DNA from: Nocardioides sp. LHD-245
GTDB taxonomy: Bacteria; Actinomycetota; Actinomycetes; Propionibacteriales; Nocardioidaceae
Reading direction: 5' to 3'
DNA length: 64,000 nucleotides
Assembly: GCF_030929495.1 (NCBI RefSeq)
Contig: NZ_JAVFWN010000011.1
Coordinates: forward strand, 1 to 64,000
Each line of letters opens with the position of its first letter. Position 1 is the stretch's first letter. The position numbers were made by a program, and so were the translations under genes. Of the stretch, positions 16,390 through 24,020 are shown piece by piece. The notes under the pieces were generated by a model that worked only from the letters and a program-made list of their open reading frames with translations, made no database searches and was not told the DNA's origin.

Positions 16390-17408
16390 GCGCCGCACCG
16401 GCCACGGAAGAACTCGGTGTCGGGCTCGTCGGTGACGTCGAGGCCGCTGGCGACCGCGGCGGCCCGCAGCGTGCGCATCTGTCGGTCGAGGAGCCGGGTG
16501 TGCGGCGGGCGCACCGGACCGCCGTTGAAGCCCTGCAGCCAGCCCTGGTACTTCCACAGCATCCGGTGCACGAACACCGTTCCGCTGTTGGCCTCCTTCA
16601 TCAGCCCGCCGCTCGCCTGCCGCGCCGGGTGGATGCGCCAGTAGATCTCCATCGCCTCGTCGTAGCGCTCCGGGTCCTGGAGCATCTCGAAGTAGCGCGG
16701 CACCTCGGCGCCGAAGTACTCGTAGTTGGAGGTGCCCATCCACGGCATCCCGTACGACGTGGTCCACGCCGGGGAGTTCATCTCCAGTGGGTCCGCCACG
16801 ACGACGTCGTCGGCGAACTTGCGGAAGACCTCGGAGATCCCGGCGACACCGGGCTCGGCGACCTCGTTCTTGATGGCGACGATATTCGGCACTCCGTCGA
16901 CCAGCCGACGCAGCCAGTCCACCGCGAAGCCCGAGGGGTGCAGCCGCTCGAAGTTCCACAGGTTCATCGCGAAGACGATGAGGCCGAGGTGGCTGGCGTC
17001 GGCGAGCGCCTTCGTGTAGGCCACGACCTCGTCGCCGCTCTGCGGGTAGAAGCCGAGCGGGTAGGAGGGCATGACCAGGTCGACGCCGGCATCGGCGGAG
17101 CGCTTGATCAGCTCGATGTTGGCATCGACGGTCGGCTCGGCGGCCTGGAGGATGGTGAGGGCGTCACCGCTCTCCGCCACACAGATCTCGACGAAGCGGT
17201 CGAACTCTGCCGCGGTCGTCCCGCACTCCGCCACGATCAGGAAGCCGCTGAAGCCGAGCTCGAGCTCGCGGTGGATGTCGTGGACGATCGCCGCCTCGTT
17301 GAGGCCGGACATGTCGGCGGTGAACGAGGGCATCACGCACCCGGTCACGCCCCGCAGGTTCTGGCGGGCCCATGCGCGCGCCTCTGCGGCGTTGTCGTAG
17401 CTGGCCAC
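16386..17408 (-). CDS. Dihydrodipicolinate synthase/N-acetylneuraminate lyase family aldolase
   Basis: 340 aa from GTG 17408, chosen because GGAGG sits six bases upstream; an in-frame GTG at 17492 lacks this. A TIM-barrel class I aldolase: FLIVAECGTTAAEF corresponds to the GTTGE region, VMPSYPLGFYP to the substrate tyrosine strand, and IVAIKNE carries the Schiff-base Lys. In aromatic pathways, members such as the hydratase-aldolases of naphthalene degradation split ring-cleavage products into pyruvate and an aldehyde. The downstream ALDH and the extradiol enzyme fit that, but the sequence is not close enough to name it so. Confidence 0.8.
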   Translation of the reverse strand: MASYDNAAEARAWARQNLRGVTGCVMPSFTADMSGLNEAAIVHDIHRELELGFSGFLIVAECGTTAAEFDRFVEICVAESGDALTILQAAEPTVDANIELIKRSADAGVDLVMPSYPLGFYPQSGDEVVAYTKALADASHLGLIVFAMNLWNFERLHPSGFAVDWLRRLVDGVPNIVAIKNEVAEPGVAGISEVFRKFADDVVVADPLEMNSPAWTTSYGMPWMGTSNYEYFGAEVPRYFEMLQDPERYDEAMEIYWRIHPARQASGGLMKEANSGTVFVHRMLWKYQGWLQGFNGGPVRPPHTRLLDRQMRTLRAAAVASGLDVTDEPDTEFFRGRCGA

Positions 17409-17495
17409 GAGGGCCTCCGTTCTCTGGGGGTTCTGATGCGGGCGCCCCGCGAGGCGCCGGTCGATGGTCGGTGGTCGGGCGGTGTCGGCCACGGA

Positions 17496-18320
17496 TCAAG
17501 CGATCGACAGGCCGCCGTCGGGGCGGACGACGTGACCGGTCAGGCCGACGCTCTGACGGGTGAGGAGGTACAGGTAGTGCGGGACGAGGTCCTCGGGTGC
17601 GAGGGAGGTGCCGAGCGGGTTCAACGCGCGGATCTCGACGAGCGCCTTGTCGACGTCGTCGTACACGGGCGCGAGCCCGGCCTCCCCCTGCGGGTCGCCG
17701 TCGGCACGTACACGGCTCAGGGGCGTGACGACGCCGCCGGGAGCGACCGCGTTGACCCGCACCTCCGGAGCGAGCTGCGCAGCCAGGGAACGCACGACGC
17801 CGAGCCCCGCGTGCTTGGACGCGGCGTACGCGATGCCGGCGCCGTTGCCGGAGACGACGTAGGTCGCGTCGGAGAGCGTGAACACCATGACCCCGCCGGA
17901 CGCGGTGACCGCGGGCGCCGCGGCGCAGGCGCCGACGATGTAGCCGACGACGTTGACGTCCAGAACGCGGCGGGCGAGGTCGCGCAGCGTGGCCGGGTCG
18001 GCGTCCTGGACGCGCACCCCGCCGTCGTGCACGCCGGCGTTGCCGACGAAGCCATGGAGGGCGCCGAACTCGCTCAGCGCGAGGTCGACCGCCGCGGTGT
18101 TCGCCTCGGGGTCGGTCACATCGCCCACCACCCGTAGTCGCCGGCCCGGCAGATCTGCTTGGTCCGCCTCGTCCTCGGTGGACAGCGGCACCCGGTCCAG
18201 CTCGACCACGTGGCATCCGCGGGCGCGCAGGTCCTTCGACAGGGCTGCGCCGATGCCGGTTGCCGCTCCGGTCAGGAGCACGGCACGGCCGGTGAGCTCG
18301 GACAGATCGGCCTCAAACAC
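17496..18320 (-). CDS. SDR oxidoreductase, cis-dihydrodiol dehydrogenase-like
   Basis: 274 aa, GTG 18320 with GAGGAG six bases upstream. The Rossmann motif is TGAATGIGAAL; FVGNAGVHDGG gives the NAG motif and resembles BphB-type dihydrodiol dehydrogenases; the catalytic pair is in IAYAASKHAG. It is the first gene of the SDR-lyase-OCD-ALDH operon and likely rearomatises the cis-diol made by a Rieske enzyme. General SDR assignment is secure, the diol substrate is inferred. Confidence 0.85.
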   Translation of the reverse strand: MFEADLSELTGRAVLLTGAATGIGAALSKDLRARGCHVVELDRVPLSTEDEADQADLPGRRLRVVGDVTDPEANTAAVDLALSEFGALHGFVGNAGVHDGGVRVQDADPATLRDLARRVLDVNVVGYIVGACAAAPAVTASGGVMVFTLSDATYVVSGNGAGIAYAASKHAGLGVVRSLAAQLAPEVRVNAVAPGGVVTPLSRVRADGDPQGEAGLAPVYDDVDKALVEIRALNPLGTSLAPEDLVPHYLYLLTRQSVGLTGHVVRPDGGLSIA

Positions 18321-18345
18321 GCGCGCTCCTCACAAGATGGGATAC

Positions 18346-18372
18346 ATTATCCGTTATGCGAACATCATGTTC
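18346..18372 (-). promoter_or_regulatory. Predicted promoter -10 and IclR operator for SDR operon
   Basis: GAACATCATGTTC (18360-18372) is a perfect 6-bp inverted repeat around one base, within the longer ATGCGAACATCATGTTCAC. On the minus strand GATAAT (18351 to 18346) is a good -10 box, which places the operator over the spacer and -35 of the SDR operon promoter. That position fits repression. It also lies about 230 bp upstream of the divergent IclR copy 2. Confidence 0.6.
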
Positions 18373-18600
18373 ACGTAGGGACCGATCGACTGTCAAGCGG
18401 CCCGCCGCGTTCACTGTCGCCGAGCGTCCAGCCAGCTGAGATGCGCGCAGCAGCCCACGGCGACGCGGTGACGTCGGGCCGGCTGAGGCAGCGAGAAGCC
18501 GGAGCGGGACCACGGGTGTTCGACCAGCTGCTCTCGACGCGACTACCCTGTCCGAAAAGCGGGCAGCCCGGGCCCGCGAACGCGGAACAGGACGCCAACG

Positions 18601-19392
18601 ATGAGTGAGAGTAACTCCACGCCGCGCGGCCAGGCGGTGAAGTCGCTGTCGCGCAGCACACTGGTGATGCGCGTGCTGGCCGACCGCCCCATGCGTCCGG
18701 CCGAGCTCTCCCGCGAGCTCGACAAGCCCTGGGCCACGATCTACCGGACCATCCGTGTCCTCACCGAGGAAGGGATGTTGCAGCGCGATCCCGACACCGG
18801 GGAGTACTCGATCGGCCCGATGATGTGGGCGATGGCGACGTCCTACCTGCGCGACCACCCCGTGCTCGGCGTGGGCCTCGGGCACCTCGAGCAGGCGCTG
18901 CCGCACGTCCCCGGTCTCCTGAAGGTCACCGAGCGCAGCGGGCACAACGCCGTCACCTTGTTCGCCGAGCAGAACCCGCAGGCGGGGGCCGTCACCCGGA
19001 TCCGCGAGCAGTACCGCCTGCCCCTGCACTGCGCGTCGTTCGGCATCGTGCTGCTCGCCCACTCCCCCGACGAGTTCGTCGAGGAGTACCTCGCCGGTCC
19101 GCTCCCTGCCGTCAGCCCGCGGACCATCACCGACCCGAAGGTGCTGCGCACGCGCATCTCCGAGGTGCGCGACCAGGGCCACGCCGCCTCGCGCGCGGAG
19201 CTCCAGGACGACAACGGCTCCCTCTCGGTGCCGATCCGCCGCAAGGACGGCGCGGTGGTCGCCGCCCTGACGAGCGTCCTCCCCCTGCCGGTGTTCGACG
19301 ACGCCGCCGACCAGTCCCTCCACCTCACGAGGCTGAGCGACACCGCCACCCGCATCTCCGAGGCTCTGGGCTGGCGGGGCACCTACGCCTGA
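18601..19392 (+). CDS. IclR-family transcriptional regulator, copy 2
   Basis: 263 aa, ATG 18601. HTH residues about 15-70 (AVKSLSRSTLVMRVLADRP, ELDKPWATIYRTIRVL), effector domain thereafter (SFGIVLLAHSPDEF, RDQGHAASRAELQDDNG). It closely parallels the regulator at 12058-12852 over the whole length, so the pair arose by duplication within or before this cluster. It is divergent from the SDR operon across 280 bp containing the palindrome at 18360. It converges with the ferredoxin reductase gene (26-bp gap). Confidence 0.92.
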   Translation: MSESNSTPRGQAVKSLSRSTLVMRVLADRPMRPAELSRELDKPWATIYRTIRVLTEEGMLQRDPDTGEYSIGPMMWAMATSYLRDHPVLGVGLGHLEQALPHVPGLLKVTERSGHNAVTLFAEQNPQAGAVTRIREQYRLPLHCASFGIVLLAHSPDEFVEEYLAGPLPAVSPRTITDPKVLRTRISEVRDQGHAASRAELQDDNGSLSVPIRRKDGAVVAALTSVLPLPVFDDAADQSLHLTRLSDTATRISEALGWRGTYA

Positions 19393-19418
19393 GACGGAGG
19401 TGACCCGGGCGTCGGGGC

Positions 19419-20660
19419 TCACGTGCGCGCAGGCTGGGTCGCTCCGAGGTCCGCTATCAGGGCGCGCACGTCGGCGGCTCTCGCACCGTCCTCCCACGCT
19501 CGACGCAGACGCACGCTGATCTTCGGCGCCCCGAACGTGACCCCGCCGGTGAAGCGCTCGCCGGCGGCGTACAGGGCCACCGGCCGCTGCCCGTCCGGGC
19601 CGTCGCACCACACGATCTCGGTGGAGTCACCGGGCCCACGCCGGCCGACCATCTGGATCTTGATGCCGTGCTGGTCCGACCAGAAGTACGGCGCCCGCTC
19701 GTGGGCCTGGAGGTCGTCGGGATGCACGATGTTGTGCGCCACCAACTGGGCCTGCTGGAACGCGTGCGTCCAGTGCTCCACCCGGCGCGACGTCCCCGTG
19801 CGGACGTCGTACCAGCGCGCGACGTCGCCGATGGCATAGACGTCCGGCACGCCGCTCACGCGGGAGAACTCGTCGGTCACGACGCCGTCGTCGACTGGGA
19901 TCCCGGAGCCGGCCAGCCACTCGGTGTTGGGCACGCACCCGATCCCCACCGTCACCGCGGCGACCGACAGGACGCGGCCGTCGCCCAGCTCGACCTCCGA
20001 GAGCCCACTCGGCCCCCGCCGCAGCGCGACCACCCCGGTGCCGGAGATCACCTCGACGCCGTGCTCGGCGTGGATCCCGGCCAAGTGGGCGCCGACCTCG
20101 TCGCCGAGCACGCGGGAGAAGGGAGTCGGCAGGGCCTCGACGATAGAGGTCGGCACGCCGAGGCCGGCTGCCGTGGAGGCCACCTCCGCGCCGATGAAGC
20201 CGCCGCCGACCACGACCAGACCGCCCCCGGAGTCCAGCGCCCGGCGCAGGGATCCGACGTCGGCCAGGTCGCGCACCGTGTGCAACGGGACCGACCGCGG
20301 CGCCGCGAGCGTTCGGGGCCGCACCCCGGTCGCCACCACCAGGGCGTCGTAGTCGAGCGTCGTGCCGTCCACGAGCGACAGCTGCCGGTCGCGTACGTCG
20401 ACGCCGCCTGCCGCCACACCGAGCCGAAGCTCGATGTCCGCGTCCGCGAGCTCGCCGGGTGGCGCCAGGGAGATGTCCGCGACCGACCACTCCCCCGACA
20501 GCAGCTGCTTGGACAGCGGTGGCTTGTCGTAAGGCTGCTCGCTCTCGGCGCCGACCACCACGACGCTCCCCCCGAAGCCCGCGGCGCGCAGGCCCTGGGC
20601 CGTGCGGACACCACCCACCGAGGAGCCGACCACGACGACGCGGTCGGGGACGGTGCTCAT
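19419..20660 (-). CDS. Ferredoxin-NAD(P)+ reductase of Rieske oxygenase (BphA4/ThcD type)
   Basis: 413 aa, ATG 20660, overlapping the stop of the small gene upstream (ATGA). Two dinucleotide motifs: FAD site VVVVGSSVGGVRTAQGLRA at the N-terminus and NAD site LVVVGGGFIGAEVAS near residue 150; the FAD-ribityl motif is VYAIGDVA. Class IIB-type reductases like this deliver electrons from NADH to a small ferredoxin. The only ferredoxin gene seen is at 22779-22973 in the same operon. This pair may serve both Rieske oxygenases, since operon 1 has no reductase. Confidence 0.92.
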   Translation of the reverse strand: MSTVPDRVVVVGSSVGGVRTAQGLRAAGFGGSVVVVGAESEQPYDKPPLSKQLLSGEWSVADISLAPPGELADADIELRLGVAAGGVDVRDRQLSLVDGTTLDYDALVVATGVRPRTLAAPRSVPLHTVRDLADVGSLRRALDSGGGLVVVGGGFIGAEVASTAAGLGVPTSIVEALPTPFSRVLGDEVGAHLAGIHAEHGVEVISGTGVVALRRGPSGLSEVELGDGRVLSVAAVTVGIGCVPNTEWLAGSGIPVDDGVVTDEFSRVSGVPDVYAIGDVARWYDVRTGTSRRVEHWTHAFQQAQLVAHNIVHPDDLQAHERAPYFWSDQHGIKIQMVGRRGPGDSTEIVWCDGPDGQRPVALYAAGERFTGGVTFGAPKISVRLRRAWEDGARAADVRALIADLGATQPART

Positions 20661-20938
20661 AGCGCGTCCCCCTCGCCCTCGGTCCGGCTCGGCTCGCGGT
20701 GCAGGACGTTCCCGGGGTCCGTCGCGAAAGCCACGATCTGCGCCAGCTCCGACTCCGAGAGCATCGTGAGCGCCTCGAGCACGGTCGCGTCGATCAGGCC
20801 CATCGACTCGACGCGGCCCGCGCTGATCCGCAGGCGCGTGCCGCGCCCGTGCGGGACGAGTGCCAAGGTGACCGCGGCGAACTCGTTGTGGACCCGCCAC
20901 TTCTCCGCCTCTGCCGGCGCCGCGTCGTGGGCCGTCAT
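20657..20938 (-). CDS. Small conserved protein linked to Rieske oxygenase (unknown function), copy 2
   Basis: 93 aa, ATG 20938, with stop and start fused to both neighbours (TGATG and ATGA). Homologous to the 90-aa protein at 5041-5313: NEFAAVT (18-24) matches NEYAAVT, and IDATVLEALTML (49-60) matches LDPVMLEALASL, with a matching following helix. No known motif, cysteine cluster, signal or membrane span. Both copies sit immediately after the Rieske beta subunit in independent operons, which is strong positional evidence that the product works with the oxygenase. Confidence 0.75.
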   Translation of the reverse strand: MTAHDAAPAEAEKWRVHNEFAAVTLALVPHGRGTRLRISAGRVESMGLIDATVLEALTMLSESELAQIVAFATDPGNVLHREPSRTEGEGDAL

Positions 20939-21444
20939 CAGAAGATCGAGCTCAGCTGGGAGTCATTCGGGTGCTCGGTGTCGATGTGCACGACGCGCTC
21001 GCACAGGAGCAGCCGGCCGTCGTGACGCTCGATCCGGTCGACCCTTCCGGCAGTGGCGATGACCGGGGCCTCGGGCAGGCGGGAGCGCAGCACCATCACG
21101 TTGGTCCGCGCCCGCCAGGCCCGTCCGGGATCGAGCTCGTCGACCCGCAGGTTCGACACGAAGTGACGGACGAACGCCGCCGGACGCTCCGCCCAGGCGA
21201 AGTCGGAGTCGAGACGCTGGAACCGCATCGAGAGGAAGCTCTTCGACTCGTTGGCGAACTCCAGCACCGCGTCGTACTGCCCCTGGGCGGGCTCGTCGCG
21301 CGCAACCGGCACTGGCATCCGGTAGCTGAAGTCGTCGTACAGCAGGTCCAGCCACTCGGCCTGGCGGTGGGTGTCGAGGAGGTCCGCTTCGGTGAAGAGG
21401 AACTGCTCGATCTCGTGGTGCAGCTCCACGCTGACGCCGCTCAT
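20938..21444 (-). CDS. Rieske aromatic-ring oxygenase, beta (small) subunit, copy 2
   Basis: 168 aa from ATG 21444 (MSGVSVELHHEIEQF), overlapping the alpha subunit stop (ATGA). NTF2-like beta-subunit fold: LDTHRQAEWLDLLYDDFSYR, RFQRLDSDFAWAERPAAF, and C-terminal CERVVHIDTEHPND. Paralogue of the subunit at 5329-5838. The frame extends farther upstream inside the alpha gene, but the coupled ATG is the natural start. Confidence 0.9.
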   Translation of the reverse strand: MSGVSVELHHEIEQFLFTEADLLDTHRQAEWLDLLYDDFSYRMPVPVARDEPAQGQYDAVLEFANESKSFLSMRFQRLDSDFAWAERPAAFVRHFVSNLRVDELDPGRAWRARTNVMVLRSRLPEAPVIATAGRVDRIERHDGRLLLCERVVHIDTEHPNDSQLSSIF

Positions 21445-22715
21445 CCCTCGACTCCCATCTGCTCGAGGTAGCGCCGGACGAGGTTGCGCTGGTTGGCCTC
21501 CGTCAGGTCCTGGCGCACGATCCGCCCGGGGCCCGTCCACGGCGGTGTCGCCCGCTCGGCGACGTCGATGCCCAGCTCGTAGTTGAACGGCTCGACGCCG
21601 GCGACCGCGTCACCCAGGCCCGCGTCGATCCTCCGGAAGTTCTCGAGGTCGTCGGCCTCGAAGAACGACGCCGCACCGTGCTGCCGCGTCGAGTAGAGAT
21701 AGGACCTGCTCTTCCACTCCGGGCTGGCGTCGCGAGGCACCAGCGTCCAGTACGTCACGCGGTGGTGGTGCGGGTCGATCGGCGTGATCTGGCGCAGCTG
21801 CGTGAAGGCCACCGCGCCATCGGCGTCCGCGCCGAAGTACAACGGCGCCGTCGTGATGAACAGGAGGTTCGGGTAGACCATCCCGTGGATCACCGTGCTC
21901 CGTTCGCGGAACCTGCGGTGCTGCTCGTCGGCGTCGATCGACTCCAGCAGCGCGTCCTCGTAGCCGAGGACGGCCTCCGGAACGCCCTCGTCGGCCAGGT
22001 ATTGCGCCCGCAGCGAGTGGCCGTTCGGGACGTTGACCACGAACCCGTCGACGGCACCCGCCTGGGTGCCCATCACCCCCAGGTCGAACATCGTCTTGTG
22101 CGCGTTCTTCAGGTGATAGCCGTCGCCCGCGAAGTTCTCGACGTGGATCTTCCAGTTGCCCCGGACGTCGACGGTGTGCGCGCCGCCGTGCACCTCGAGC
22201 CCACCGGAGAACAGCTCGAACAAGCCGCGCAGATACCAGGCCATGTCGCCGAGGCTCTCGACCAGGTCGGGCGCGTCCTGCGCCCAGGTCGCGAAGACCA
22301 GGCCGCAGAAGGTCCCCACCCGTGCCTTGCGCAGGCCCAGCCGCCCCGGGTCGAAGGAGGGCCCGTAGAGCGAGCGGCGCCCCGGAACGCCCTTGAGATC
22401 GCCGTCCGCGCCGAAGACCCAGCCGTGGTAGCCGCACCGGAAGGTCGTGGTGTTGCCGTAGGAGAGCTTGCATACCTCCGTGCCTCGGTGGGTGCAGGAG
22501 TTCAACATCACGTGGATCGCGCCGTCCTCCGTGCGGGACATGATCACCGGGTTCGCTCCCATGGAGCGGGTGACGTAGTCCCCGGCCGCCGGAACCTCGG
22601 ACTCGTGGCCGATGAAGACCCAACTCTCGCCGTACACGGTGGCGAACTCGCGCTCGAGGGCCTCGCCGTCGCGGTAGTGGGACCGCGGGATGCTGGCCGA
22701 TGGATCGGTGGTCAT
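21441..22715 (-). CDS. Rieske aromatic-ring oxygenase, alpha (large) subunit, copy 2
   Basis: 424 aa from ATG 22715; a GTG at 22733 is in frame but overlaps the likely ribosome site GAGAGGA. Rieske ligands C74/H76 (SCTHRG) and C94/H97 (CGYHGW); mononuclear iron residues Asp198, His201 and His206 in FAGDGYHLKNAH. It is clearly paralogous to the alpha subunit at 5842-7197, sharing HVMLNSCTHRG-like and GDYVTR segments, but differs enough in the catalytic half to suggest another substrate. It lies 63 bp after the ferredoxin gene. Confidence 0.92.
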   Translation of the reverse strand: MTTDPSASIPRSHYRDGEALEREFATVYGESWVFIGHESEVPAAGDYVTRSMGANPVIMSRTEDGAIHVMLNSCTHRGTEVCKLSYGNTTTFRCGYHGWVFGADGDLKGVPGRRSLYGPSFDPGRLGLRKARVGTFCGLVFATWAQDAPDLVESLGDMAWYLRGLFELFSGGLEVHGGAHTVDVRGNWKIHVENFAGDGYHLKNAHKTMFDLGVMGTQAGAVDGFVVNVPNGHSLRAQYLADEGVPEAVLGYEDALLESIDADEQHRRFRERSTVIHGMVYPNLLFITTAPLYFGADADGAVAFTQLRQITPIDPHHHRVTYWTLVPRDASPEWKSRSYLYSTRQHGAASFFEADDLENFRRIDAGLGDAVAGVEPFNYELGIDVAERATPPWTGPGRIVRQDLTEANQRNLVRRYLEQMGVEG

Positions 22716-22778
22716 GTGAGGGATCCTCTCCACAGAAGTCAGGGGTACGACGCCGGGTGGGCGGTGCGGGTCCGCAGA

Positions 22779-22973
22779 TCAGTCGACGGTGCCGAGGGCA
22801 CGCGCCGGACAGCTCAGGACGGCGGCACGGGCCTCCTGCTCGAGACCGGTGGGGACCTCCTCGTCGCCGGCGAGCCGGACGTAGCCGAGGTCGTCCAGGT
22901 CGAAGACGCCGGGGGCCTCGTCGGCGCAGTTGCCGTAGGCCTGGCACGTGGGGCGATCGATGGTGACCTTCAC
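22779..22973 (-). CDS. Ferredoxin, probable [3Fe-4S] type
   Basis: 64 aa, GTG 22973. Cysteines occur as C10 in PTCQAYGNC, C16, and one in LSCPARAL, the three-ligand pattern of actinobacterial [3Fe-4S] ferredoxins (P450- or Rieske-linked), not the four-ligand plant or Rieske type. It should shuttle electrons from the reductase at 19419-20660 to the oxygenase. It is the first gene of the minus operon that starts beside the IclR copy 3 operator. Confidence 0.85.
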   Translation of the reverse strand: MKVTIDRPTCQAYGNCADEAPGVFDLDDLGYVRLAGDEEVPTGLEQEARAAVLSCPARALGTVD

Positions 22974-23060
22974 TGCTGCTTCGCTCCTCAGACATGGGTG
23001 AACCGATGGGCTCGGACTCTAAGCATGACCCTCGGCAACGCGGAAGGTCGAGACAGAAAG

Positions 23061-23077
23061 ATTCCTTTGTAAGGAAT
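23061..23077. promoter_or_regulatory. Predicted operator of IclR copy 3
   Basis: ATTCCTTTGTAAGGAAT is a perfect 7-bp inverted repeat with a 3-base centre, 28 bp before the IclR copy 3 start and 87 bp before the divergent ferredoxin start. The form is close to the TGGAA-N-TTCCA sites bound by several IclR proteins. It could control both directions. Confidence 0.6.
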
Positions 23078-23105
23078 TTGAGCGAGTGCGCCCTACTATT
23101 CGGCC

Positions 23106-23876
23106 ATGCCGAAGGATCACGAGTCAGCCGTTCCGCCCGTCAGCTCCACCAAGAACACGCTGCGTGTGCTCATGCTCTTGGAGGACCACCCCTCGCTGCG
23201 CGTGGTGGACGTCTCGAAGGAGCTCGGCGTGGCCGGCTCGACCGCCCATCGGCTGCTGACCTCGCTCAAGGACGAGGGGTTCCTGCGGCAGCCGCCGGGC
23301 TCCCGTCTCTACGTGGCAGGCCCCCAGATCCTCCGCCTCGCCCGACACTTCAGCGACCAGAACTCGCTGGAGCGCGTGGCGCACGTGCACCTGGAGCGTC
23401 TGTGCAAGCAGGTCAACGAGGCCGTCAACCTTCAGGTCCTCGTCGGCCACGAGGTGCTGTGCCTCGACTCGGTGGTCGAGGACCGCCACGGCCTGCAGGT
23501 GCGCAGCATCCGTGGCCAACGGGTGTCGGCATCGGTCTCCGCGGCGGGCAAGGTGCTGCTGGCCGCCCTCAAGCCCTCCGACCTCGAGGAGTCGCTGGCC
23601 CAGGACCCGCGGCACCCGGATCCCGATTGGGCGGCGACGGTACACGCCGAGCTCGCCACGATCCGCGAGTTCGGCTACGCGACCAACATGGGCGAGCGCG
23701 AGCCGGGGGTCCACGCCGTCGCCGTCCCTGTCAACGACACGAGCGGGAGGCCGATCGCCGCGCTCGCCGTCGCCGCACCCTCCGTCCGTCTCCCGCACAT
23801 CCGCGTCAACGGTCTGATCAACCACCTGCGCACCGCTAGCGCGGCGATCGCCCTGGACTATTACGGCTCTGCCTGA
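23106..23876 (+). CDS. IclR-family transcriptional regulator, copy 3
   Basis: 256 aa, ATG 23106. Winged HTH at about residues 14-75 (TKNTLRVLMLLEDHP, SKELGVAGSTAHRLLTSL), then an IclR effector domain (EAVNLQVLVGHEVLCLDSV, SASVSAAGKVLLAAL, EFGYATNMGEREPGVHAVAVPV). It is a more typical IclR protein and is not close to the paired copies 1 and 2. Position between the ferredoxin/Rieske operon and the sugar-type importer, with palindromes on both sides, suggests it controls both. Confidence 0.92.
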   Translation: MPKDHESAVPPVSSTKNTLRVLMLLEDHPSLRVVDVSKELGVAGSTAHRLLTSLKDEGFLRQPPGSRLYVAGPQILRLARHFSDQNSLERVAHVHLERLCKQVNEAVNLQVLVGHEVLCLDSVVEDRHGLQVRSIRGQRVSASVSAAGKVLLAALKPSDLEESLAQDPRHPDPDWAATVHAELATIREFGYATNMGEREPGVHAVAVPVNDTSGRPIAALAVAAPSVRLPHIRVNGLINHLRTASAAIALDYYGSA

Positions 23877-23889
23877 TTGATTCGGCTAG

Positions 23890-23916
23890 AAGGAATGTTT
23901 GAGCAGATCGTTCCTC
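23890..23916. promoter_or_regulatory. Second predicted IclR copy 3 site, upstream of importer operon
   Basis: AAGGAATGTTTGAGC (from 23890) followed by TTCCTC (23911-23916) repeats the half-site and flanking bases of the first operator (AAGGAATTTGAGC at 23071), with a longer gap between arms. It lies about 105 bp before the permease start. The match suggests regulation of the importer and amidohydrolase by the same protein. Confidence 0.45.
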
Positions 23917-24020
23917 CTCAGCCGACGGTCTGATTACTGTGCCCGGCACATCGAGAGTTGGGCAGGCCGTCCCGTCGGGACGTCGGAGGCCGCCCCTCAG
24001 CAGCCGGAGGCGAGCCGCGC

